Origin: Pyxidicoccus sp. MSG2
Lineage (GTDB): Bacteria; Myxococcota; Myxococcia; Myxococcales; Myxococcaceae
Direction of reading: 5' to 3'
Length of the DNA: 64,000 nt
Assembly (NCBI RefSeq): GCF_026626705.1
Contig: NZ_JAPNKC010000001.1
Coordinates: forward strand, 9,504,001 to 9,568,000
Shown: in pieces, positions 37,101 through 44,932 of the stretch
Layout: every line of letters starts with the position of its first letter
Position numbering within the stretch: the first letter of the stretch is position 1
The notes under the pieces: generated by a model
Database searches by the model: none
The model's input: only the letters and a program-made list of their open reading frames with translations
Told to the model about the DNA's origin: nothing
Program-made: the position numbers and the translations under genes

Positions 37101-37218
37101 CGGGGGCACGGCCGGCCGCCTGCCCACGATTCCCCAGGCGAAGCCGGGCCGCACCGCCATGCCCGCGCTCGACCTGCCGCCCACTCCCGCTCCGAAGAAG
37201 CCAGACGAGCGCGAGTGA
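31183..37218 (+). CDS. Giant coiled-coil protein with degenerate methyltransferase-like head
   Basis: 2011 residues. Residues about 8-190 look like a class I methyltransferase Rossmann fold: VLEVDAVASTGGESARFL in the motif I position (about 29-46), an acidic end of strand 2 (ACDAD), FDVVLIADLAPYVKAPELL at motif IV. The glycine-rich GxGxG turn is missing, so SAM binding is doubtful. About residues 225-1950 are a near-continuous coiled coil dominated by Glu, Arg, Ala and Leu, including at least eight 18-residue repeats. The last 60 residues are Pro/Ala-rich. There is no signal peptide or membrane helix, so a long cytoplasmic filament or scaffold is likely. The first ATG (31183) or the ATG at 31204 (MGPSELLPRY) could be the start. 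dapF begins 25 bp downstream. Confidence 0.85.
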   Translation: MHHTFRRMGPSELLPRYIFAESLFARRRVLEVDAVASTGGESARFLVERGARAVIACDADVTAVEAAQKAHGGPALRFRANVYDDFEAGSFDVVLIADLAPYVKAPELLAELARLVTKHGFLVGGLRNVAGLSLPQLLEPEEGVPPTYGLLLDALSVHFPHVEVATQSPVLGYQLAFERGEGLQVDGTLVNTSEAAYFLVVAGQEPARVVDPTWVQLPPEPLAFTRGKLDEVVARAKSWEDRSARLKESLTKLRAELTDREAEAAALRPALEVARDEVARLTAQLELARGTRESQRERDDLSGKLRRRELELQVATERMADADRRLAAQRLEVEAAQRAQADAGVQVLAAQESLRLERARREETLASLEEARERLTQAYSQVRELQDELSTLRIDREKDRLAAERAVEQSEDRRRAAEAARERELRIAEQYSAALAAVEHLKAESARVEELSRDSGTAVAVKEAELARVARELADARQRTASAEGARKDAEERLEALQAESRGVETELTASREAEARLRGEVEALTRDEAASRALAARLEESLHEATARLEALEAERSRTEARLGQALETERAGLRERLESLEQALEGARDRAESLSGKVRDEVAARADSEARRLELEAEREALVRRVVELEAESSARARTQRQEFEEALQTARAELESAHAERHASEARASQVRGELDAERQARTSLEEALRLAREGLEDAARRLSEAESALAHTRETLDAEVRRRTELETGLAEVRATLESEREGRAQSGSALEALRAKLEAEREVRGGAETALAEAREGLEEARQALAQARDALSTEQERRARWEAALADAQAQLQDEAQRRTRAEAALEEAAQGRARAEAALEESQARLQLETRQRTQAEADAAEVRARLTQDADEAQARLTQESEQRAQVAAEAQARLQEEARQRALAEAASAESQTRLLEEARQRALTEAASADLEARLQDEEAKHARATAALAEAEAGLAAEAQQRSRLELALQDEAQQRARAEASLVAVREELAASSEARERVEARTQATLTEARDALASEREHRERVEAELTGMRERAFGADEVVTRLQAEAQSEREGRVRAQAARAEVQEALDVEREERARLDAALASARTDLQGEREARTGLDSALTLARTQLDAERDERTRLDAALVSARAELEAERQGRSEGEAGLAQLRARLEAEQLARVDAEAALARVQAALSAEQEARSEAGSALTQARSALESLRSDAAAREQARQERLEAAERVMAEQQRVLEEERAAAKAREQESEAAVARLEARLAETLATREAEAARGATLEQSLAEAEAARRATEAQLSERDWSLQELQAQVARLREQVGEGESEARRLTEAATAHEQALAEAREALTRQEELSRKKLEALDAEVEEALIRAERQQRQLESLGAERAREQEEAQLALEAARQEVVSLRAELGHVVAARQEIMRLGAELQRAMAALHERGMHIARLDAELVDAQDRLAGQRENAELLMVQLETARRFAGKATAMESSLEAERAALDALREVARAEKERATALEARLAEAHEGASAARADLEARLEDVTARRAALDSQLAEATATVDAQRAELETRQADIARFEARQAELEARLADLSSSAEAQRTELETRLTEATARAEAQRTALDARLTEATDRFEAERSELQSRLADVSERAEADRRELESRLANLTAQAEADRHELESRLTNLTAQAEADRRELESKLADATTRAEAERAALEQQLAAATARFDADRAALDTRRAELEAAASESTTALQSLQERLGRAESERTALSSERERLQSDLTVARAARVRLEGRITALETTSTDAVRILDAERAERERLAQSLEETRQQLQKREGSSAERLKTLLTEVTALKEQVTTLGTEKQSLLEDRAERARLETRVREQQERLSALEAERKDLLASVEELKASAQPEAVLEMAAEMEQLQTLVEELQQKLAAQETELGALRRQAARAGANPVQEIYERANAELNAVKNELSRRSATPPAAPGGTAGRLPTIPQAKPGRTAMPALDLPPTPAPKKPDERE
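35905..36390 (+). repeat. 54-bp (18-residue) tandem repeats inside the coiled coil
   Basis: Units begin at 35905, 35959, 36013, 36067, 36121, 36175, 36229, 36283 and 36337, each exactly 54 bp, with the protein pattern A-x-R-x-E-L-E-x-R-L-x-x-x-x-x-x-A-E. The units at 36121 and 36175 are almost identical in DNA (both encode ELESRL, then N-L-T-A-Q-A-E-A-D-R), which shows recent expansion. A period of 18 equals one heptad plus one hendecad. Confidence 0.9.
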
Positions 37219-37242
37219 CGACTCGCCGCTAGGATTGCGCCC

Positions 37243-38094
37243 GTGGACGCTCACGAGCGCATCTTCAAGTATCAGGGCCTGGGCAATGACTTCGTCATCC
37301 TGGACCGCCGTCGCACGGGCGTGGACATCGACGCCGCGACGTCACGGTGGATGTGCGACCGGCGCCTGGGCATCGGCGCGGACGGGGTGCTCTCCATCCT
37401 CCCCTCGCAGCACGCCGTGGCGCGCATGGTGGTGCACAACGCCGACGGCAGCATCGCGGAGATGTGCGGCAACGGCCTGCGCTGCGCGGTGAAGTACCTG
37501 GTGGACCACACCGACGACAGCCCCGGCCGCATCGACGTGGAGACCGGCGCGGGCGTGCTCTCCTGCATCCCCGGCTATGGCGACGGCGGCGTCATCGGCG
37601 TGGACATCTCCATGGGCCCCGCGCGCCTCGTCGCGCCCAACCTGCCCTCGGGCGCCACCGGCAAGCCCTTCCTCGACCTGCCCCTGCCGGGCCACCCCGG
37701 CCTGCGCGGCTCCGCGGTGAGCATGGGCAACCCGCACCTCGTCCTCCTGGACCAGCCCCTCGAGGACGCCCCCCGCCTGGGGCCCACGCTCGAAGTGCAC
37801 CCGTCCTTCCCCGACCGCACCAACGTGGAGTTCGTGCGCGTGGAATCGGATGGCCTCACGGTAGTCGTCTGGGAGCGGGGCTGCGGGCTGACGCAGGCGT
37901 GCGGCACCGGGGCCTGCGCGTCGGCGGTGGCGGCCGTGCTGGCGAAGCGCCTGCCCCCGGACGCCTGGCTGCGCGTCACGCTGCCGGGCGGAGACCTGCG
38001 CATCCGTGTGCCCGCCGACCTGTCCGACATCCGCCTCCGTGGCCCGGTGGCCTTCGTGTTCGAGGGCGTTGTCGTGTTTCCGTCCCCCCGGTAA
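37243..38094 (+). CDS. dapF: Diaminopimelate epimerase
   Basis: 283 residues. It turns LL- into meso-diaminopimelate for peptidoglycan and lysine. Two active-site cysteines are present: Cys75 in EMCGNGLRC and Cys220 in QACGTGACAS; KYQGLGNDFVILD at the N-terminus is the family signature. Start GTG 37243. It sits between the giant coiled-coil gene (25 bp upstream) and a receiver protein gene (44 bp downstream) in one direction, so it is likely co-transcribed. Confidence 0.97.
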   Translation: MDAHERIFKYQGLGNDFVILDRRRTGVDIDAATSRWMCDRRLGIGADGVLSILPSQHAVARMVVHNADGSIAEMCGNGLRCAVKYLVDHTDDSPGRIDVETGAGVLSCIPGYGDGGVIGVDISMGPARLVAPNLPSGATGKPFLDLPLPGHPGLRGSAVSMGNPHLVLLDQPLEDAPRLGPTLEVHPSFPDRTNVEFVRVESDGLTVVVWERGCGLTQACGTGACASAVAAVLAKRLPPDAWLRVTLPGGDLRIRVPADLSDIRLRGPVAFVFEGVVVFPSPR

Positions 38095-38138
38095 CCTCAA
38101 GCGTTCCTCTCCCCCTCGCCCCCAGGTCAGAACGCGCC

Positions 38139-39989
38139 GTGGCCGGACCCATCCTCGTCGTCGATGACGACCTGTTCTTCCGACAAGTCGCCAGCGACAT
38201 GCTCACCCGCAACGGGCACCGCGTGGTGGCCGTGGAGAACGCAACGCTCGCGCTCGTGGAGGCGTCCCGCACGCCCTTCGACCTCGTCATCACGGACGTG
38301 GTGATGCCCGGCGTGGACGGCTTCGCGCTCACCGCGCGCCTGCGCGAGCGGGACCCGGACCAGGAGGTCATCCTCGTCAGCCATCGCACGGACGTGCGCG
38401 GCTCGGAGATGGCGCTGCGCTCCGGCGCCGCGGACTGCCTGACGAAGCCGGTGGAGGAAACCGACATGCTGCTGGCGGTGGACCGCGCCCTGGAGCGCGC
38501 CAGCCTCCGCCGCGAGCGCACGCAACTGCGCGACGAGAATCTCGAGTTCGCCCGCTTCCACAACCTGCACCAGCGCTGCCTGGAGCTCATCTCCCATCCG
38601 GACCTGGAGTGGTTGCAGGAGCGCATCATCGCGGAGCTGAGCGCCGTCTGTGACGCGCAGAGCGCCGCGCTGTGGGTGATGGACGACCGGGGCGACCTGG
38701 TGCTGCGCGCGTACCGGGGGCTGCTCGACAAGCAGTTCCTCGCGGAGAAGATGAACCCCGAGGGGCCGCTGGCCGGCCGCCTGCGCGAGGCCCTGCCGTG
38801 GCTCGCGCGCGACGAGCGCTCCGCGGTGATGTACGTGCCGCTCGTGTCCTCCGGGGAAGTCGTCGGCCTGGCGCAGCTGTCGGACCCGCTCGCCGGGGAC
38901 TTCCGCCCCGAGCACTCGCGCGACGCCAAGGTGCTCGCGGACTTCGCCGCGGTGGGTGTGAAGAACGGCCGGCGGATGCTCGCGCTCCAGCGGCTGGGCC
39001 TGAGAGACCGCGAGACGGCGGCGTACAACCTCAGCTACTTCACCGACTACGCGTCCAAGGAAATCTACAAGGCGCGCCGCTACGGGCGGACCTTCTCGCT
39101 GCTGACCTTCTCCATCGACAACCTGCCGCTGGTGCGCGTGCGGCAGGGTGCGGCGGACGCGAAGAAGGCGGTGCGCGGCATCATCCGGGCGCTCAGCAAG
39201 ATCATCCGCGACTCGGACGTCATCGCGAAGGCGAGCGACCAGGAGTTCTACCTCCTCCTGCCGGAGACGGACTTCTTCGGCGCGCTGATGTTCGTGCGTC
39301 GCGCGGTGGCGGCGGTGCGCGAGGAGCCGGAGGTGCAGGACGTGGAGCAGCGCCTGCCGCTGGCCCTCGTCGGCGGAGCGAGCACCTTCCCGAAGGACGG
39401 GGAGGACTTCGACGAATTGGTCCACCGCTGCCGCCGCCGCATGGACGAGCGGCGCGCGTCCCTGCAGCGCCGGCTGATGCTGGACGGGCTGCCCTTCTGG
39501 GACGAGGTGGACCTGCTCCTGGGCACGCCGACGAGCCCCCGGCTGCCGGTGGACGAGCGCTCCGAGCCGAGCCGCCGCGGCAAGGTCTCCGACGCGCTCT
39601 TCGACGAGCTGCAGGCGGAGATTGCCCGCGAGCTGATGAGAGACCCGGGCTCACGCGGAATCCTGTACGTGGGCGGGCCGGAGATTCGCACGGACCTGCC
39701 CATCGCCTCGGGGCTGGAGTCGGCGCCGCCAGACATGGCGTCGCGCATCTACCTGCTGGGCCGCCGCGTGGACCTGGAGTCACACCCCGCGCTGACGCCC
39801 GTGTTCCTGGAAGGGGATGACCGGGTGACGCGGCACGAGTTCATCCTCTGGCTCTCGGAGAACGCCGCGTACGCGCTCATCCAGCGGCGCGGGCTCGGGG
39901 CGACCTGGGGCTTCCATACCTCGGACACCGCGGTGGTGGACGGGCTCATCTCCAAGCTGCAGGCCGAGTACGACCTGCAGCCCTACTGA
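38139..39989 (+). CDS. Receiver-GAF-degenerate GGDEF response regulator
   Basis: 616 residues. Receiver domain (about 1-125): ILVVDDDLFFRQV, phosphoacceptor in LVITDVVMPGVDG, Lys in CLTKPVE. A coiled linker leads to a GAF domain (about 165-300: LWVMDDRGDLVLRAY, VMYVPLVSSGEVVGLAQLSD). A GGDEF-like domain follows (about 310-450: YNLSYFTDYASKEIYKARRYGR and ASDQEFYLLLPETD), where the signature is SDQEF in place of GGDEF, so cyclic di-GMP synthesis is unlikely. The last 150 residues (ILYVGGPEIRTDLP and on) are an unrecognised domain. GTG 38139 was chosen because the upstream part of the frame is the shadow of dapF. Gap to the next gene is 16 bp. Confidence 0.88.
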   Translation: MAGPILVVDDDLFFRQVASDMLTRNGHRVVAVENATLALVEASRTPFDLVITDVVMPGVDGFALTARLRERDPDQEVILVSHRTDVRGSEMALRSGAADCLTKPVEETDMLLAVDRALERASLRRERTQLRDENLEFARFHNLHQRCLELISHPDLEWLQERIIAELSAVCDAQSAALWVMDDRGDLVLRAYRGLLDKQFLAEKMNPEGPLAGRLREALPWLARDERSAVMYVPLVSSGEVVGLAQLSDPLAGDFRPEHSRDAKVLADFAAVGVKNGRRMLALQRLGLRDRETAAYNLSYFTDYASKEIYKARRYGRTFSLLTFSIDNLPLVRVRQGAADAKKAVRGIIRALSKIIRDSDVIAKASDQEFYLLLPETDFFGALMFVRRAVAAVREEPEVQDVEQRLPLALVGGASTFPKDGEDFDELVHRCRRRMDERRASLQRRLMLDGLPFWDEVDLLLGTPTSPRLPVDERSEPSRRGKVSDALFDELQAEIARELMRDPGSRGILYVGGPEIRTDLPIASGLESAPPDMASRIYLLGRRVDLESHPALTPVFLEGDDRVTRHEFILWLSENAAYALIQRRGLGATWGFHTSDTAVVDGLISKLQAEYDLQPY

Positions 39990-40005
39990 GACGAAGGCAA
40001 TCCCC

Positions 40006-41507
40006 GTGGCCCAGGTCCGGAAGATTCTCATCGCCGACCCCGACCTCGAGTCCGTGCGCTCGCTGTCGCGCGCGTTGCGCACCAAGGGCTACCAGGTGCA
40101 CTACGCGCCGGATGGCTCGCGCGCGCTGGAGGTGGCCGTGTTGCGCCACCCGGACCTCACGCTGTTCGACGAGGGCTGCCGGCTGCTGGACGCGCGGACC
40201 TTCATCCAGATTCTGCGCACCAACCCGCGCACCGAAGACATCCCGGTGGTGCTCACCACCTCCAGCTTCGACTCGGACCGGCAGCGCGGCCTGCGTGACG
40301 GCTACCTGCGCAAGCCCTTCAACCTGGACGAGGTGCTCAGCCGGATTGAACACATCTTCCGGCGCAGCGAGGCAGCCAAGGACCTCAAGAGCGAGCAGCA
40401 GGAAATCGAAGGCTCGCTCAGCCAGCTCAGCATCCCGGACCTGATGCAGCTGCTGGGCATGAACAAGCGCAGCGGCCGGCTGGCGCTGGAGCGCGGCAAC
40501 GACCGGGGCGAAATCTTCGTCGTCGACGGCCGCCCCGTGAATGCGAAGCTGGGGCGCGTGGAAGGGGAGAAGGCGTTGTTCCGCCTGCTCGCGTGGGTGG
40601 ATGGCACCTTCACCTTCTCGCCGGGGACGAACGCGGCGCGGCCTCGCATCAACCGCGGCATGGACGACTCGCTGCTGGAGGGCATGCGGCAGTCGGACGA
40701 GGTGAACCGGCTGATGCCGGGCCTGCCGCCGCGCCACACGCGGCTGATGCTGGCGCCGGACGTGGACCTGTCGCAGGACCAGCACCCGGTGACGGCGCAG
40801 GTGGTGGGCCTGCTGCGCCAGCCGCGCGCGCTGGGCGAGGTGCTGGACCTGGCGCCGGCCACGGACCTGGAAGTGCTGAGCGTGCTGTCCGCGCTGATGC
40901 AGCGGGGCGTGGCACGGGCGGCGGACGCGGACGGCTCGGACGCCAACGCAGTGAGTTGCTGGGCGCGGCGGAGGTGCACGCGCTGCGCGGGCGCATCCTC
41001 CGGACGCGGGCGGCGCCGGCGAAGGTGGCCACCGCGAAGGTGTTCGTCTGCGGCAGCGGCGCGGCGGCGGCGCGGCGGATTCTCGCGAGGCTGCCGGGGC
41101 TGGAGGCGCTGTCCGCCGAGCCCACCGCCGTGAAGAGCGGCTTCGGCACGCTGGGCCGGCTGGTGCTGAGCGAGGTGCTGCGCCTGGACTTCTGCGTGCT
41201 GCCCCCCGCGGAGGCGGCCCGTCCCCTGTGGCGGCCCTTCACGGCGGGCGCGGTGGGCGCGCTGCTGCTCGACGTGTCCGAGCCGGCCGTGCGTCTGGCG
41301 CACTACCTCTCATGGGAGGTGCGCATGCCCGTGGTGGTGGTGGGCGCGGAGGTGCCCGTGCCGCTGCAAGGGGCGCCCGCGGGCGCGCTGGGCGTGAATG
41401 ACGACCTGTCCGAGGCGCTGCGCGCGCTGCTCGTCCAGGCGCTCAATCCGGCGCCCACGCTGCCCGGGGTGACGCAGGCGCAGCGGCTCAGCGCGTCCGC
41501 GGTGTAG
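40006..41507 (+). pseudogene. Receiver-PATAN (DUF4388) protein gene split by a frameshift
   Basis: From GTG 40006 the product has a receiver domain (KILIADPDLESVRSL; Asp in LTLFDEG; LTTSSFD; LRKPFNLDEV), then a PATAN/DUF4388-like domain (about 140-245: GSLSQLSIPDLMQLLGMNKR, GEIFVVDGRPVNAKLG). After about residue 312 the frame turns into Arg-rich nonsense ending at 41133. The natural continuation lies in the +2 frame from about 40950 (SELLGAAEVHALRGR, VATAKVFVCGSGAAAAR) to the stop at 41505-41507, and ends like a degenerate GTPase-type domain (WRPFTAGAVGALLLD, PVVVVGAEVP). One missing base near 40948-40950 explains it. It is either a real null allele or a sequencing error. Confidence 0.8.
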
Positions 41508-41514
41508 CCACGCC

Positions 41515-41889
41515 TCACCAGTAGCGGCGCGGCGGAGGCGCGGGAGGCGGAGGCGCCGCGGGCAGGGGCTCGAGCATGCCGAGCTTCAGCAGCCGCTCGA
41601 CGGCCGTTTTGACCTCCTTCGCCGTGGTGCCGCAGCCATCGAGGTTGCGCGTCGCTTCCGCGACGGTGCGCTCTCCGGAGGCGAACTCCACGAGGTAGAG
41701 CCCGTCGTCGGGGGGAAGTCCGAGTGTGGTCCCCCACGTGGCCCGGGCCGCGTCGAACTGGGCGCGCCCGTTGCCGCTCTTGGCCGCTTCAATCATGGCC
41801 GCATACGACGCCGCGGCCTCGCTGCCCTTCGGCGAGAGGCGGAACTTCTGCGCGCGTCCGTACCGAACCTTCTCTGTCTCTTCACTCAT
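41515..41889 (-). CDS. Hypothetical protein coupled to the desaturase
   Basis: 124 residues. Its ATG overlaps the desaturase stop (ATGA), so translation is coupled. A central helix-turn-helix-like part is FASGERTVAEATRNLDG followed by VKTAVERLLKLGML, which resembles the winged-helix domain of PqqD-like or sensor proteins; the tail is PPPPAPPPRR. The family is not recognised. It is convergent with the frameshifted gene, only 7 bp apart. Confidence 0.65.
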   Translation of the reverse strand: MSEETEKVRYGRAQKFRLSPKGSEAAASYAAMIEAAKSGNGRAQFDAARATWGTTLGLPPDDGLYLVEFASGERTVAEATRNLDGCGTTAKEVKTAVERLLKLGMLEPLPAAPPPPAPPPRRYW

Positions 41890-42977
41890 ACCGCAACCTC
41901 GATGACGGGCTGTCCCATCCGCTTGAGCCAGCGCACGTGGCTCTTCAATGCCGCACCCACGCTCGTGTTCACCCGGTAGTGGACGCCGTGCTCGCGGCAG
42001 GTGTCCTCGACGATGCGCGAGAGCGCCGGGTAGTGCAGGTGACACACGCGTGGGAAGAGGTGGTGCTCCACCTGATAGTTGAGTCCACCGAGATACCAGC
42101 TCACCAGCCGGTTGCCCCGCGCGAAGTCCACGGTGGAGCCGATCTGATGGGTGGCCCAGTCGTGGGGGAAGGCGTGGCTGTGCTGGGGCACCTCGGTGAA
42201 GGCGGCCTCCTCCACGCAGTGCGCGAGCTGGAACACCGTCGCCAGCGTCAGCCCGAGCACGAAGGCGGTGAGCGCGTAGGCGAGCGCCACCTGCCAGAGC
42301 GGATGGAGGAGTATGGGCACCACGAGCGTCCAGCCATAGAAGAGGGCCTTGCCGACGAGCATCCCGGCGAGCTTCCGCCCGGAGGGGCGCGGCATCTTCT
42401 GCCGGCCGACGCGGCCGGTGACCAGGTCCTTGAAGTCGTCGATGAAGTGCCACTTCACCGACAAGAGCCCGTAGAGCACCCAGATGTAGAGGTGCTGGAA
42501 GCGATGGGCCGCGTGCAGCCGCTGGCCCGGGGCAATCCGGCACAGCGGCTGGATGTCGATGTCCTCGTCCAGGCCGACGACGTTGGTGTGGCTGTGGTGG
42601 AAGATGTTGTGCTTCCAGTTCCACACGTAGGAGGAGCCGCCAATGACATCCAGCGACCATCCGAGCAGGCGGTTGACGCTCCGGCTCGATGAATAGCTGC
42701 CGTGGTTGGCGTCATGCTGGACGCTGAAGCCGATGCCGGCGATGGCGAGCCCGAGCGACACGCACCCGGCCATGACGCCCCACACGTTCGTCGCGCCGAA
42801 GACGAGCCAGGCGTACGAGGCCCCGAACCAGCCGAGGATGACCGCGGTCTTCAGGTACATGCCGGGCAGGTCCCGGGCAGAGCGACCGCTTGATTCCAGG
42901 TACTGCTCCACCCGCGCCTTGAGGTCCTGATGGAAGGGCCCTGACTCCAGGAACTTCGCCTTCGTCGCTTGCGACAA
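41886..42977 (-). CDS. Membrane-bound fatty acid desaturase
   Basis: 363 residues of the FADS-like di-iron superfamily. The three histidine boxes are complete: HDANH (88-92), HNIFHHSH (123-130) and QVEHH (302-306), the last with Gln, which is typical for front-end and linoleoyl-CoA-type desaturases. Four membrane helices flank them (for example MYLKTAVILGWFGASYAWLV). It introduces a double bond in acyl lipids, with an electron donor supplied elsewhere. The start is a TTG at 42977, the only reasonable one. It probably contributes to membrane fluidity or to polyunsaturated lipids. Confidence 0.93.
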   Translation of the reverse strand: MSQATKAKFLESGPFHQDLKARVEQYLESSGRSARDLPGMYLKTAVILGWFGASYAWLVFGATNVWGVMAGCVSLGLAIAGIGFSVQHDANHGSYSSSRSVNRLLGWSLDVIGGSSYVWNWKHNIFHHSHTNVVGLDEDIDIQPLCRIAPGQRLHAAHRFQHLYIWVLYGLLSVKWHFIDDFKDLVTGRVGRQKMPRPSGRKLAGMLVGKALFYGWTLVVPILLHPLWQVALAYALTAFVLGLTLATVFQLAHCVEEAAFTEVPQHSHAFPHDWATHQIGSTVDFARGNRLVSWYLGGLNYQVEHHLFPRVCHLHYPALSRIVEDTCREHGVHYRVNTSVGAALKSHVRWLKRMGQPVIEVAV

Positions 42978-43023
42978 CGTTCACCCGCTCTCACGCCACC
43001 GACGCCACCACCGCTGGAGCGGG

Positions 43024-43054
43024 AGGCCGCACCGGGAGAATTCCCGCGCGGCCT
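43024..43054 (-). terminator. Two-tier hairpin terminator of the YukJ-like gene
   Basis: AGGCCGC at 43024-43030 pairs with GCGGCCT at 43048-43054; inside, CGGGA (43033-43037) pairs with TCCCG (43042-43046) around GAAT. It lies 56 bp past the stop at 43110, before the desaturase start. Confidence 0.65.
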
Positions 43055-43109
43055 TCGCCTGCCTGGTGCCGAAGTCCTTCGTAACACATCAGGCAGTGAG
43101 GCTGTTCCG

Positions 43110-44093
43110 CTAGAAGACGACCGTCCAACCGGGACGGGCCTGCGCCTTCACATACGAGACGCCGTCGATCTTCAGGCCCTGGTCATCGAGGAGCGAGATG
43201 AGGCCGCCGTTGTTTGACAACTCCAGGGGCTTTGCCACTGGCAATAGCCGCGTGGCGCCCGGCGGCAGATCTCCGCTCAAGGGCTGCTTGTGCTTGTTCT
43301 TGTCCACGAGCGCCCACCCGTCGAGCGACACCGGATCGGGCGAGGTGTTGAGCAGGGTGATGGTCTCCCGCTCGGGCGAGCGCGTGTCGTTGACGAGCGC
43401 GGCGATGATGCGCACGACGCCGTCGTGGGGGATGGGGATGGTGCCGTCGAGGGTGTGACCCGTCCTGTCGTCGGTGTGCCACGACTGCGACTGGAACTTG
43501 AGGAAGATGCCCACCCACTGCTGCGTCGCGGGGAGGTGGATGAGCACGCCGCCGTCCTGGTAGACGCCGTCCTGGTCGGCGAAGGACGGGTCGTTGCCCT
43601 GGTTCATGTGGATGTCGTGGATGCCCCGTCCGGGCTTGAAGTGGAAATACTTGTCCTCGGCGGGCTCGGGGCCCCAGGGCTCGCCGAAGGCATAGACCTG
43701 GGCCTGCGCGTCCCGCGCGGCGCGCTGGAAGTAGTGGTCCAGCTTCTCGTTCAGGTCATTGTCCGGCCCGGGGACGTTGGGCGGCAGCGGCGTCATGCCG
43801 TCGCGGTCGAAGAGGTTGCCGCGGATGAAGTCGAGCGCCAGTCCGCCCGCGCTGCTGGGAATGGGCGTGAAGCCGGGAGGCAGCGCTTCGAGCGTCTCCG
43901 CGAGAGGATGCTGGAAGTGCTCGTCGACGAGGAATTGCAGGTCCGAGGGCGGCAGCTTCGAGCTGACGTTGACCGCGATGCGGTAATGCACCCCCCCGGC
44001 CACGATTCGCACCTGATAGTGGGGGCTCGGTCCCGAGCCCAGCTTCATCTCGGTGGCCGAGCCCTTCAAGACTCCATATTGCTTCAGCGGCAT
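43110..44093 (-). CDS. YukJ-like DUF2278 protein with lamin-tail domain
   Basis: 327 residues. The N-terminal 225 residues are a DUF2278 (YukJ) module: KQYGVLKGSATEMKLG, HYQVRIVAGGVHYRIAVNV, the Asn/His-rich GRGIHDIHMNQGND and DGGVLIHLPATQQWVGIFLK. The last 100 residues form a lamin-tail beta-sandwich (about 235-325: ETITLLNTSPDPVSLDGWAL, then VDKNKHKQPLSG). ATG 44093 has AGGAGG upstream. DUF2278 has no known biochemical function. No signal peptide is seen, so export would need another route. Confidence 0.8.
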   Translation of the reverse strand: MPLKQYGVLKGSATEMKLGSGPSPHYQVRIVAGGVHYRIAVNVSSKLPPSDLQFLVDEHFQHPLAETLEALPPGFTPIPSSAGGLALDFIRGNLFDRDGMTPLPPNVPGPDNDLNEKLDHYFQRAARDAQAQVYAFGEPWGPEPAEDKYFHFKPGRGIHDIHMNQGNDPSFADQDGVYQDGGVLIHLPATQQWVGIFLKFQSQSWHTDDRTGHTLDGTIPIPHDGVVRIIAALVNDTRSPERETITLLNTSPDPVSLDGWALVDKNKHKQPLSGDLPPGATRLLPVAKPLELSNNGGLISLLDDQGLKIDGVSYVKAQARPGWTVVF

Positions 44094-44158
44094 GTGCGGT
44101 CCCTCCTGTTCCTCGGGAGGGAGTGGGCCGGGCGCGGATGTGATGCCGAGAGGCGCCG

Positions 44159-44932
44159 CTAGCCCAGCAGCCAGCCCATCGCTTCCGGGAGCCGCCGCTG
44201 CCAGTCCCGCTCGTGGTGCTGGCCCCCGGGTTCGAGCACCAGGCGCAGTTCGTGGTCCGCGTAGCCCAGGTGCTGGAGGTGGCGGTGGAAGTTCCGCGTG
44301 GCCTCGCCGTAGCGCATGACGTAGCCCACGGGGTCCACCGTCTCGTCCGTGCCCGCGTCCAGGTAGATGCGCGACCACCTGCGCGTGTGGGCCGTCCACT
44401 CGCCGAAGAGCCGGTCCCAGCTCCACATCACGGAAGGTGACAGCGCGCCGATGCGGCCGAAGAGGTTCGGGTACCGCCAGCCGAGGTGCAGCGACATCAG
44501 CCCGCCGAGCGACGCGCCCATGAGGCCGGTCCACTCAGGCCCCTGGCGCGTGCGGTAGACGCTGTCGACCCAGGGCTTGAGCGTGTCGACGAGGAAGCGG
44601 ACGAAGGGCTCGCCGCGGGCGGAGATGCCGCCGCGCGGCTCGGGCCAGGGGGAGTACTCGGCGAGCCTGTCGTGCGTGGAGTCCACCGCGACGATGAGCC
44701 ATGGGCCGATGCGGCCCTCGGAGACCAGGCGCTCCAGCGTGTGGTTCGCGCACCAGGTGTCGAAGAGCGCCGACTCCGGGTGGGCGAAGACGTTCTGCCC
44801 GTCGTGCATGTAGAGCACGGGGAAGCGCTGCTCCGGCGCTGTCTCGTACGCGTCCGGCGTGTAGATGCGCACGGTGCGGGTGCGCCCCTCCTGGGGAGAG
44901 GCGAAGTCTCGGATGATGTGGACGTGTCCCAT
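44159..44932 (-). CDS. Esterase D/enterochelin esterase-type hydrolase
   Basis: 257 residues of the PF00756 alpha/beta hydrolase family. Nucleophile elbow GLMGASLGGLMSLHLG with Ser; YMHDGQNVF is the oxyanion strand common to Fes/FrsA-type esterases; GGQHHERDWQRRLPEAM gives the catalytic His. No signal peptide is seen, so it appears cytosolic, or starts further upstream than the ATG at 44932. Substrates could be siderophore esters or other acyl esters. It is monocistronic on the minus strand, divergent from the EBP gene. Confidence 0.85.
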   Translation of the reverse strand: MGHVHIIRDFASPQEGRTRTVRIYTPDAYETAPEQRFPVLYMHDGQNVFAHPESALFDTWCANHTLERLVSEGRIGPWLIVAVDSTHDRLAEYSPWPEPRGGISARGEPFVRFLVDTLKPWVDSVYRTRQGPEWTGLMGASLGGLMSLHLGWRYPNLFGRIGALSPSVMWSWDRLFGEWTAHTRRWSRIYLDAGTDETVDPVGYVMRYGEATRNFHRHLQHLGYADHELRLVLEPGGQHHERDWQRRLPEAMGWLLG

